Part shown: one piece after another, positions 11,761-21,340 of the stretch
Numbering within the stretch: position 1 is the stretch's first letter
Layout of the letters: each line of letters starts with the position of its first letter
Assembly: GCA_030549775.1 (NCBI GenBank)
Contig: CM060173.1
Location: 39,380,610 to 39,444,609, forward strand
Direction: 5' to 3'
DNA length: 64,000 nt
From: Tamarix chinensis
Lineage: Eukaryota > Streptophyta > Magnoliopsida > Caryophyllales > Tamaricaceae
The notes under the pieces: model-generated
Told to the model about the DNA's origin: nothing
Seen by the model: the letters and a program-made list of their open reading frames with translations, nothing else
The model's database searches: none
Program-made: the position numbers and the translations under genes

Positions 11761-12111
11761 TTAATTTATAAAATAATATGATTAAATATTTTTAATAATA
11801 AATTTATTTAATAATTTAATTTAATATAATTAAATATATGGGCTTAAAAAGGATAATTTTAGTAAAGTATTAGTTTGGTAAAAGTTATTTAAATAAAAAG
11901 ATTATGATAAAATAAAAAATATTTGTTTTAATTTATCAAATATTCCTATCCAAATTTATATACTCAAAAATCCATAAAATGATTAGACTAAATAATTTTT
12001 AAAAGCTAATTTATTTTAAATAAAAGTTGTTTATTAAATTATAGGTTTTAAAAATTTTAGGGGATTACAATAATCGTTTCACATCATAATGTTTATCAAT
12101 CCATGCAAGTG

Positions 12112-12375
12112 CGGGAACCCCACTATTATAGCTGGTTGACCGGTCATGTAGGGTAAAACGCTCCTGGCCACTATTATTCGTCGGTGGACCGGTCTGGCCT
12201 CGACTCACATGGTGTTTTACAATAATTACTTCATGTCTTTCCCATGTCTTACCATCATTATGTTTGGTTTGTTGAGCACGGAAACCTCCACTATTATAGT
12301 CGGTGGAACAATCATGTAGGGAAAAATGCTCCTGGCCACTATTATTTGCCGGTGGACCGGTCTAAGCCCGACTCA
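12112..12375. repeat. CCGGTGGACCGG array in LX-1
   Basis: Four boxes CCACTATTAT are each followed by a CCGGTGGACCGG variant (two intact or nearly so), with spacers ACGCTCCTGGCC and GACTCACATGGTGTT as in LX-2 and LX-3. The higher-order order of units is the same as in LX-3. Confidence 0.8.
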
Positions 12376-13126
12376 ACAATCTTTCTTATTAAATGGATAG
12401 TATCTTATTCGTCTCTTATTCGATAAGCATTTCACCCTTGAGACTCCTGCTTCCCTTATCACGCCCGGACATCCATTCCCCCATACACTTACACATAATG
12501 AAAACCAACTCCTAAGGGTGTGGGTTAAGGCCCAACACCTCATGACATCAGCTCCACCTACCATCACTCTCTAGGGTTTTCCATTGAAAACCCTAATTGG
12601 ACCTATGTGGCCCAACTTTCTGTCATGTAAAATATCATTACTTCATTTATCGCCCCACACTTTATCTCATTTAGATCCAATCCCAAATTATATGGATTTA
12701 CCACTCGATTCCACATGTGACTGAAAACCCTAGTTGGCCACTTCAACCCTAATACCTTTCTTCTCCTACCAATAACCTCTCTCTTTTTCACCCAAAATCT
12801 TTCTCTCCTATGGAACCCATACTCACCCCTTGTATAATAAATTCTCACTCTTAACTCATACTCCACTCTCCCTTAATTGTTTTTACTTCCACATTTTTTT
12901 CCAGATTAGTGCTTCCTCTCAAAACTCTAATCGGGTCCCTTATACACCCTTACACCAACCTACATATTATTTTTCGTCCCAAGTCTCCAATCACTCCACA
13001 ACTCTCCCCTTAGCTTATTTACACCCTAAAAAACTTTTCTCATGTAAAGATCATCCCCATACAAGTTTCATCCACCCCATGCAACTCTCAAAGTCCTCAT
13101 GCAAGCCCTAGAATTCCCATGCATGA
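12376..13126 (-). other. LX-1 interior, CCCTA-rich
   Basis: Non-coding LTR interior corresponding to about 18,250-19,000 of LX-3, with scattered ACCCTAA-type blocks. Short open frames on both strands lack any recognisable domain. Confidence 0.4.
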
Positions 13127-13290
13127 TTCCCATCTCTTTTTCATTTTGGTCATCTCTTCCTCTTTATTTTCCTCTTATGGATCATGAGATATTTTGGTCA
13201 ACCTCATATTCCCATCTCTTTTTCATTTTGGTCATCTCTTCCTATTTATTTTCCTCTTATGGATCATGAGGTATTTTGATCAACCTCATA
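13127..13290. repeat. 82-bp tandem duplication
   Basis: Two copies, 13,127-13,208 and 13,209-13,290, start TTCCCATCTC and end CAACCTCATA, with about four differences. Confidence 0.85.
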
Positions 13291-13574
13291 TCCCCCTTAG
13301 TAAACTCACTTCCCATTTTCTTTCTTTTTATCCTTTCATTCCCTATCACATTATCAATAATCCTAGCATGCATGTCCTAGAGGGTCATATCATATCACAT
13401 CATAAGCACCATATATACGTATCATAATCATGCCATAAGGAACACATAGACATACCTCAACTCCAAGCTGCACTACACATAAGACAAGTTAATGACAATC
13501 ATACGATACACGACATAGCATGATACATAACATCCAAGGCATACAAGTCACACAACATACATGGACCTTAGCTA

Positions 13575-13616
13575 TATCCTTACCTAAAACGGTGCTGGAC
13601 TTGGAGCACGCTCCTA
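13575..13616 (-). promoter_or_regulatory. Conserved hairpin plus splice-donor-like motif (LX-1)
   Basis: GGAGCGTGCTCC on the minus strand (13,603-13,614) is an inverted repeat GGAGC/GCTCC. About 20 bp downstream is TTTAGGTAAGG. LX-3 has the same pair at 18,100-18,136, although sequence between the two blocks differs. Confidence 0.4.
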
Positions 13617-13859
13617 TGCCTCCTTAGGGTTTTGACTGGTTTCACCTATAAGAGAAAAAAACTAAAGATTAGTTTCTCTCGTACCAAAAATATTATTATT
13701 TCTCTTTTTAGTCTAAGATTAAGGTTAATATTATTAAATGCAGCTTTACAAGTAAAAACTAGGGTTTTTATTCTCAAGTTAGCCTACTAGATATTATTAG
13801 TCAAAATATATTTATGTTAATATTTATATTATTAAACCTAATAGCTTTATTTCTTCTAA

Positions 13860-14199
13860 TAATAGTACTAATACTAGTTATAGTAAAATAGTGATAATAA
13901 TAATAATAGTAATACTAATGCTCCTAGAAATAGAAGCCCTATTATTTTTAAGGCTAAGGCTAATAATAGTGTTAGGGTTAAAATAATAACATAATAATAG
14001 TAATACCAACAAAGTACTAATATTGCTAAAGATAATAATGGTAACAATTATATTTGGAATAATAATAGTATAATGGTTCGAATGATTTTGTCACAATAAT
14101 AGTAACAAAAATAATAACAATAATGATAGTAATAACTAATAATAATACTATAGTAATAATGTTAGTAATAAAGGCATTAGGAATAATATTAGCAATATT

Positions 14200-14254
<55 letters not shown>

Positions 14255-14493
14255 TAATAATAATAATGATGATGTTGAGTATTCTTCTTCTATAGTAACA
14301 AAATAGTAACATGCCAACTTCGGTTTCAATAACATTAATAATAATAATAATAATAATGTTAAGCATAATAATAATAACAATAACAATAATAATAGTAGTA
14401 ACCAAAATTTTAATAATAATATAAGCGTCCAAATATTTATATTAATAAATAAAAGTGCTAATGGACAAAGTTAGTATTAACAATATTAGTAAG

Positions 14494-14534
<41 letters not shown>

Positions 14535-14888
14535 GATAATCATAATAATACTAAAATTGTAGATCTCCATTAATAGTAGCATTAGTTAGAAATATTTCCA
14601 AAGTTGGTTTAAGTAGTAGTAGTAGTAGTAGTAGTAATAATAATAATGACAATAATAATGGTAATAGTAATAGAAGGGTTCAAATATTTACCATAATAAT
14701 AAAGATAATAATAATAATAGGCCAAAGCTAGCATTAGTAATGATAGTAGGAATAATAGTGAGGGTAATAATAATAATAATAGTAACAACGAGGGAAAATC
14801 CTAATAATAATAACACTAAATTTGTAAACCATTAATAATAATAATATTATTATTATTACTGGTTAGGAAAATCATAAAGTAAGGTTAA

Positions 14889-14938
<50 letters not shown>

Positions 14939-15032
14939 GATACTTTATTAATACTAAAGTTGTAGCCTTTTAAATGATAATACCATAGTTATAAACATTT
15001 CCGAAGTTAGGTTAGATTGTAAGAGTGGTAAC

Positions 15033-15097
<65 letters not shown>

Positions 15098-15103
15098 AAC
15101 ACA

Positions 15104-15138
<35 letters not shown>

Positions 15139-15140
15139 CT
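13860..15140. repeat. AAT/TAA trinucleotide-rich expansion in LX-1
   Basis: Many (TAA)n/(AAT)n runs are separated by short unique pieces, with one (CAA)n run near 15,060-15,095 and an (AGT)n run near 14,612-14,633. The minus-strand Ile/Leu-rich frames here are pure repeat translation. LX-3 and LX-2 lack this block. Confidence 0.85.
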
Positions 15141-15907
15141 TAAAGTTAATACTATTAATATTATTAAAAATTATTAGCACTTATAAAAAAATAGTTTAAG
15201 GGCTGGAGAAATTAGAATACCACCTAAGGTTAAGGTTGGTCGGGAACCGGCGGCGGCGGTGGAGGAGGAAGAGAGGTGGAGAGATGGGAGTATAGGCTAG
15301 AGGAGAGGGAATGAGAGGGTGTTTGAGGTGGTGGAAGGTGTCTTAGGTGGAGAGGGATGGAATGGAGGTGGTGGTGCAGCCGGAAGTGGCGGCACACGAC
15401 AACCTGTATGGTGGCCGAAGGTGGTGGAGGGTGGAGGAGGGAGAAGGAGAGGGAGGCAGGGAAAGATGGCGGTATGGGGAGGTAGCGAAAGGCCCCTTAG
15501 TTGTTTTGGAGGGTGGAGGACGCGTTGGTTGCGGCGGAATTGGCGGTGGACGGCGGTGCGAGTGGCGGCGAGAGGTCGAAGTGGGTTGATCCGAATGATG
15601 ATTTTGCACGGCTGGGGTGGCTTGTGTAGCGCAAGATAAGGGAGGAGGGTGAATCAGTTCTGTAGAGGGCGGTGCAGGGAAGGTTTTGGTTGGCCGTGTT
15701 GGCGGCGGAGATTGTCGACGATGGCGGAATATGGAACTATTTGGGCAGTGGTGCAAAATCAGGATTTCTGGGCTACAAAAACAAAGACCCGATTATGGCT
15801 TCCTATGGGGGTATTTGTAGGCTAAATTAGGGGGGAATGACAAGGGGAAGGATACAACACCAATCTTAGGAAAAAAATTATCTATATTAAACCAATGGGG
15901 TATAACA

Positions 15908-16513
15908 TGATCTCCTCCTTGAGGTAAATTAAAAATGTGGGCTAATCCATTTAGGGAAATTTTCCTATCCTCATAAAAGATGCAAAAGCAAATATACCCA
16001 CCTTCTTCTGTAGATGAACTAGCATGTAATTCAAAGGCACTCTAGAATTCTAAGGTTAAATTTTGATATGTATGATTAGTACAATAGACAAAGTTATGTA
16101 ATCCAACATTTCACAGCATTTGGATGGCATAAATACATAATGTGTTAAGAAAAATTCAATCTAAATAATGTGTTTCCGTAATGTGTCTTTGAGATAAATA
16201 GTCATACCTTTATTGTTGTTCAGTTGTGGTAAAGATAATACCTAGCTTATTTGGCCAGTTCCATCTGTTTCAATTTTGGATTGGTGATGTCCTTTATCTT
16301 AAAGATTCTCCCTTAGTTATTTGTTTCTTTGTTGGTGCCATCTACATTATAAACAAAGAAATTTATCATGTTCATTTGCATACTACCAAATAAAAACACA
16401 ATTTCATTAATTGGAAGGCACAAAATTAGTTGCATTCTGTATTATTTTAAAATGAAAAGACTTATTGTAGTGATACAGGCGTGCAAAAAAAAAAAATAGG
16501 ATTACAAATGTTG
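15908..16513 (-). other. Unassigned sequence between LX-1 and LX-3
   Basis: Low-copy-looking sequence with no TE signature. On the minus strand a polypyrimidine/AG tract precedes an ATG near 16,355 that opens a very short frame (MAPTKKQITKGESLR, then stop). With 20,143-20,460 it forms one block split by LX-3. It could be an intron and start of a dead gene. Confidence 0.25.
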
Positions 16514-17617
16514 TATTGTGAAATACCCCAAAACCCTAATTTAGGAAATCATGGCCGAATAGGGAATTATTAGAAAATTTATTTAAGATAAACTACTTTT
16601 ATTGGAAAGAAAAGGGGAATTAATTAGGATAAATCAAGAAGGAATTTATAAGTGTTCTAAGTAGGAGGACTTTTGGTATTTTAAGATAATTAAGGGTTTT
16701 ATTTTAGAAATTAATTAAGTAAATTATTTTATTTAAAATAAGAAGGATAAAATAGCTTAAATTAATATAAACTTTATAAATAATTTAATTGCAAGAAAAT
16801 TTGGGTATTTTTTCCTAGTTAGTATGGAGGTTAAGGAAAATTTATCTAAAATAGTAAGCAAAAAAGGAATTTATTTAATATTTTATAAATATTAATATTC
16901 TAAACAGCCCAAAAATATTCTAAATAATTTATGCAAAATCCAAAACCCTAAATAAAGCCTTTCTTTTCCTTTTTCCCTTTTTCTTTTCCTTCTTTTTTTC
17001 CTTTTTCTACCTTCCCCGCCGAAGTTGGGCCTCGCCCGGCCCAACGCCACCCTCCTTCCTTCTTCTCGCCCGCGGCCCAGTGAGCCCAGCCGCCCGTGAG
17101 ACAAAACGCCGCGTTTCGACACTAAAGTCGCTGAAACGCCACGTCGCGATAAGGGAAAAATTAACCGTTGCCAGACCGACGTAGACGCAGCGTTTTGCCC
17201 AAAACTCATCCAAAACGTCGCGCTTCATTAATGGGGGAAATAACCACCGCCGCCCGGCCGGTTCCCCCTTCCTTTTCCTTTTCCCCTAAACCGCTGGTCC
17301 AGCCCCTTCTTCTTCTTCTTCTTCTTCCTCGCGCCGTCGTCATTCGCCGCCTGCAACACGAAACCTCGCCGGAGGAAGAAAAGCCTGCAACGATAGCTCC
17401 AGCTCTAGTAATTTCGCCCCCCTTCTCCCCATAGACTTCCCCATGGATGTGACCAAACGGCACATCCCTTCTCCCGCACGAAAATCCCCTTTTCCCAGGC
17501 AATCATGGTCTGAAAATTTTTCAGACCATACGCCGGCCAACTACGCCGGACAACCTACCCTAACCCTAACCCCCTAACCTCCCCCTCGAAGCTTGTCGTT
17601 TTCCGTTCAATTTGGCC

Positions 17618-17625
17618 TATAAATA
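17618..17625 (+). promoter_or_regulatory. TATA box of LX-3
   Basis: TATAAATA in the context GGCCTATAAATAGCCC, about 1.1 kb from the LTR start. LX-1 and LX-5 have TATA-like boxes in the same context (CTACAAATAC; GGCTATAAAACCCC). Confidence 0.65.
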
Positions 17626-18099
17626 GCCCGCATCACTGCCTTAATCGGGTTCGACAACTGGGAACCCAGACAGAGCAAAGCCGCGCGCCGCCTTGCCTTC
17701 AGACGACCTTTGCTCCGCCGACAGCCACCCCTACCACCTACCCTTGCCACCACGATCCTCCCTGCACCTCCCTCTACACAACCAACCATCTTAGACTCCC
17801 TGCCTTGCGCCGCACGTGCTGCCCTGGCCATGCGAAAATTCCTCCCCAAAAACGACCCTTCCAGCCCTGCGCCACCTTCGCGCCGCCGCCGCCGGCTGTA
17901 CCGCCACTTGCAGCACCTTCACCACCCCCCAAAACCACCAGGACTTCCTGCTCTACCACCCTACACTTCCACTCTCCCCTAGTCTCTCCTCCTTTAGCCT
18001 CCATAGCCACCTTTCCCAAATTCTTCCTCCTTCGCCGCCACCGCCGCCAGTGCCACCACCCCAGCCAGGTGAATCGAGTGAGAACTTTCGGGAGGCGTA

Positions 18100-18136
18100 G
18101 GAGCGTGCTCCAAGCCCGGCGCCGATCTAGGTAAGG
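18100..18136 (+). promoter_or_regulatory. Conserved hairpin plus splice-donor-like motif (LX-3)
   Basis: GGAGCGTGCTCC (18,100-18,111), then CTAGGTAAGGG with the GT at 18,131-18,132. It is conserved with LX-1 (13,575-13,616). A spliced leader starting in the LTR is a possibility only. Confidence 0.4.
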
Positions 18137-19079
18137 GTCTAACTAAGGCCACTTGTGTGATATGTGAACTACTGGTTGTGGATATCTTATATGCTCATGT
18201 GATGTACTTATGTGTTATGCTTTAAATGTCACTATATGCCTTACGTGTAGCGCACCATGGATCCAGGTATGTCTGTGTGATTACCTGTGTTATGTTTAAT
18301 GTGAATGTGCTTCAATTTATGATGTGTTATGGCCTTAGGACATGCATGCTAGGGAATTTGGTGTGGTGACATAGTTTGGGGACATGGAAGAAAAGATTTG
18401 GGAAGAAATAACAAAAGGGGGAACTAAGTCGGTTAGAGAAGGGATGGGAGAAATAAGGGTTGCATGGGGTGGTTACGGTCTGCATGGGGGCAAACCTAAC
18501 GTATAGAAAGGTGCCTCGGGGTGTGTGGAAGGTAAGATAGGTGTTGTTTGGGTGTTTGGGGGCTCCGAGTGAAAAATAGTACGTGGACCAAAATAAGGGT
18601 GCGTAGGAGACGGGGTTAGAGTTTAGAGAGAACTCTAGCTGTCAGGGGAGAAAAAAAAAGGGGAGTATTAAAATCATAAGTGAAGATGAGGGTGACATGG
18701 AATGGGGGTTGAACCGAAGGGTCGTGAGGTGTAGGGGTGCTAGGACGGTTCCGGATGTACGAGGTAGAAAGGGAGTGGGCCACCTAGGCCCAAGTTGGTT
18801 TTCTAGAGAAAACCCTAAGGGAAGGTAGTGAGTGGACTTGGGGGTAAAAGGTGGTGGGCCCAGACCCACACACTTAGGAGACGGGTTTCGGGGTGAGTAA
18901 GCTAATTAAGGGGAGGATGTCAGGCGAGTTAGGAGGCGCAAAGGTCTCAAGATATGAGACGGGCCCTCTTGGGAGGATGAGTATAGCTGAAGTTAGCCAT
19001 GCATGTCTAGGGCGGAAACTTGTTGAAAAAGATACCATAAAATACTAATCGCTTAAAGAGGAAGATGCTGAGCCGAGCC

Positions 19080-19427
19080 CAGACCGGTCCACCGGCTAAT
19101 AATAGTGGCCAGGAGCCGGGGTGCCCTGGAGACCGATCCACCGACGAATAATAGTAGCTAGGAGCGTTTTGCCCTGTATATATTTCCGGTCCACTGGCTA
19201 AAATAGTGGGGGTTTCTGCGCTCAGCAAACCAAATATAAAATCGATAAGACATGGGAAAGATACTAAATACTTACAGTGGAACACCATGTGAGCCAGACC
19301 GGTCCACCGGCAAATAATAGTGGCCAGGAGCGTTTTGCCCTGGAGACCGAGCCACCGGCAAATAATAGTGGTCAGGAGCGTTCTGCCCTGTATATATCTC
19401 CGGTACACCGGCTATAATAGTGGGGCA
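19080..19427. repeat. CCGGTCCACCGG array in LX-3
   Basis: The complement of the LX-1/LX-2 arrays. Units carry (A)TAATAGTGG preceded by CCGGTCCACCGG, with GGAGCGTTTTGCCCTG spacers. The pair of units plus spacer repeats after about 215 bp (19,080 and 19,293). Confidence 0.8.
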
Positions 19428-20142
19428 CCCGCACTTACATGGATTAATAAAGAGTATGTGGAATTGAGTATGGTAATAAGAGATTTAAAGGATAAGTCTA
19501 ATTGGAACATAATCTGCCTCACTATTTGTATTGTCTTATGTGCCTATGTGATCATGCTTGTATTGTGTACTTTGTTTGTTCAGCCTTAGTTATTTGGTTA
19601 CCTTGCTCAGTACGAAGTGTACTGACCACCCGTTTCATGGGTGCTGCTCATTCCCACGAGCAAAAGGCCCCACTGATCTAGTGCAGGTAGGTGACTCTAT
19701 ATTTGATGCCTACGACGCTTATGAGGCATTGGGCGAGACCGAGAGCTGAGTTCGGACCTAGCTTAGGGATCGAGAGTGGCGTGGCCGAAGTCTATTGTCA
19801 CTTCACCTTTCTTATGTATTTAAGTTTATTTGTTTTAAATGTATGACGTTTCAACTTTCAAAAACCCTTAAAACCGTATCTTGAATTGTACTTTGAACTT
19901 CCGCACTCTGATTCTGTACTACTTAGGTTTTATCCATGAATGTATTATGCTAACAACTCGTATTTGTTGGTTAATCTGTTTTAGCCTTAGCACTTAGTAC
20001 CGGGACGGTAGGAGTGAACCGTTCTGGTATTAAGTGTGGCAGTAACACCCCCGAATTTACAAAGTGTTATCTCTTATTTCTGATAAACTTTTTGAAATTA
20101 AACGAAATTTTTCAATAGTAAATTTGGGGGTGTTACATATTG

Positions 20143-20690
20143 CCTCTCACTTAACCCAAAATTATTTGTCATATGTAGTGTCATGTACCACATAACATGA
20201 TGAAATTATAGTATTCATGTTGCAGCATTCCTCTTGTAGTTAATACAACTATGTTTACCGATAATGAAGGATCATCTTGTAATTAATGATTTGTATTTGA
20301 GTTGAAGCATGTAAGAGAAAACTTAAATAAGTTCGGTTGAGGAAAGTTATGAAAGCATACATACCTTTGTTTTATGACTTTGGAATCGTTTCTGTAGAAT
20401 AAAGCTTGAATAATGTTTCAAAAGATTAACTAAACAAAATCCCTAAGCCAATTAGTTGAGATTTGGAAGGGTTTGAGAAAAAATTGAAGTTAGGGTTTTG
20501 AGTGTATTATTGTGAAGAGCAGCTGATTTGGAATTGTTGGAGGTGATTTCAAGGTAGGAAATTGGGTGTAGAAGTATGAGAGACGATGAATTGAAGACAA
20601 GATGAATGGTAATGGAGATTTGATGCAGGATAATGAGAGATTTGAAAGGTTGGAGATTTTGACAATCACATGCAATAGAGTTGTTGGAAG
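20143..20690 (-). other. Unassigned flank right of LX-3 / possible Athila LTR leader
   Basis: On the minus strand this reads like a pyrimidine-rich leader followed by CATAAAACAAAGGTATGTATG, which resembles a splice donor near 20,365. The open frame at 20,452-20,727 has no recognisable domain. It may be the R-U5 part of the Ath-1 3' LTR or a dead gene's first exon. Confidence 0.25.
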
Positions 20691-21050
20691 TGAGAATATG
20701 GTTCGTGTTTTGTAATGTCAAAAACACGAGCGGTTGTAGGTTTTTTTCAGAAAACTTTGTCGATGTTTCAAAAGCACGGGACCTCTGTGTTTATTTTAAA
20801 TGATTATAACAAAGGGAAACATTTTTTGATAGAAATACATGGTCCGTGTTTTTAAACACGGACCCCTCGTTTTAATTTTGAATCATTCTACAAAAGGCTG
20901 AATTTTCTAACAAGACTACACGGTTTGTGTTTTATAAACACGCCCCCCGGTGTTAATTTTGGATCATTCTACCTTTTGTTGTTTTTGTAGGGAAAATTTT
21001 GATGGTTAAACACGATTTGTGTCTTTGGAATGCAGCACCCCTGTGTTTTT
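20690..21050. repeat. Palindromic minisatellite with ACACGG/CCGTGT cores
   Basis: Units spaced about 80-95 bp apart each contain a dyad such as GGTCCGTGTTTTTAAACACG (about 20,841-20,863) or GGTTTGTGTTTTATAAACAC, separated by a spacer TTTTGNATCATTCTAC. Related dyads occur in the LTRs of Ath-1 (26,785-26,920) and Ath-2 (48,395-48,525). Confidence 0.7.
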
Positions 21051-21340
21051 TCATTCTTCTTATATTTTCCTTCAAATATTTCCTAGAAAAAGTACACAAA
21101 GAATCTTCCAAATATGATAAGGTTGTGTTGATTTTTTGAAACTTCAACTTATGCAAATTCTATTCTCTTCTCAAACCTTTCATTATTTACAATATAAAAC
21201 AAGAAATCAAACTCAAATGGCACACAAAATAAGCAAAAGTTATGAACACACATAAAATGGCAAATATTCACAAACACAACACATATGAAATAATGAAAAA
21301 TCCTAAGTATGAGATAAGAAAAACTTATTTACAAGAATAT
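21051..21340 (-). other. Ath-1 3' non-coding region
   Basis: An AT-rich region between the integrase end and the palindromic repeats. It contains no coding sequence. Confidence 0.35.

Larger units (their letters stand above)
6930..12074 (-). mobile_element. LX-2: complete 5.1-kb solo LTR with TSD ATAAT
   Basis: The LTR itself is 6,935-12,069 (5,135 bp). On the minus strand it starts TGTAATCCCC and ends AGGGGTGTTACA, giving TG...CA ends with an inverted TGTAA/TTACA signature. The flanks 6,930-6,934 and 12,070-12,074 are both ATAAT, the 5-bp duplication made by a retroviral-type integrase. No gag or pol is inside. Internally, in minus-strand order, come a C-rich leader (about 11,740-10,650), AT-rich DNA, TTACC-type minisatellite (10,020-8,480), the CCGGTGGACCGG array (8,110-7,497) and a conserved terminal block. 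Lineage is unproven. TGTAACACCCC-type long LTRs are typical of Tekay/Del or Tat-type Ty3 elements. Confidence 0.8.
12075..15907 (-). mobile_element. LX-1, upstream part (right of nested LX-2)
   Basis: In minus-strand order there is a possible start at 15,907 (TGTTATACCCC), a weak TATA-like CTACAAATAC at 15,811-15,820, a Pro-rich leader (15,740-15,240), a large AAT-rich expansion (15,140-13,860), a GGAGCGTGCTCC hairpin at 13,603-13,614 followed by GTAAGG at 13,578-13,583, and a CCGGTGGACCGG array (12,375-12,112). All but the AAT block align with LX-3. U3 is about 1 kb shorter than in LX-3, so 15,907 is a tentative end. It is interrupted at 12,070 by LX-2. Confidence 0.6.
16514..20142 (+). mobile_element. 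LX-3: complete 3.6-kb solo LTR with TSD TATTG
   Basis: The LTR is 16,519-20,137 (3,619 bp), starting TGAAATACCCC and ending GGGGGTGTTACA. Both flanks, 16,514-16,518 and 20,138-20,142, read TATTG. There is no gag or pol. Features in order: AT-rich then polypyrimidine U3 (16,519-17,610), TATA box, Pro-rich transcribed leader, hairpin plus GTAAGG, a G-rich interior, a CCGGTCCACCGG array (19,080-19,427) and the conserved terminal 600 bp. The last block includes AGTACGAAGTGTACTGA and the pair of near-identical inverted pieces around 20,041-20,137. A solo LTR arises by recombination between the two LTRs of a full element. Confidence 0.85.

Noticed and set aside
14148..14432. Ile/Leu-rich membrane-like minus-strand frames
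   Set aside because: Translation of (AAT)n/(ATT)n runs in the LX-1 expansion.
15319..15756. Gly/Arg-rich plus and Pro/Thr-rich minus frames
   Set aside because: Same compositional leader as in LX-2 and LX-3. No domain, and frames are not conserved between copies.
17007..18134. Cluster of Arg- and Pro-rich frames that could suggest a GC-rich gene near a TATA box
   Set aside because: The cluster lies inside LX-3, whose solo-LTR boundaries and target duplication are clear. The frames overlap on both strands without domains.
6930..20142. Idea that the opposed TGTAACACCC and GGGTGTTACA ends (6,935 and 20,137) are terminal inverted repeats of one 13-kb DNA transposon
   Set aside because: Each end pairs better with a nearer partner having its own 5-bp duplication (ATAAT; TATTG), which defines two separate LTRs in opposite orientation.
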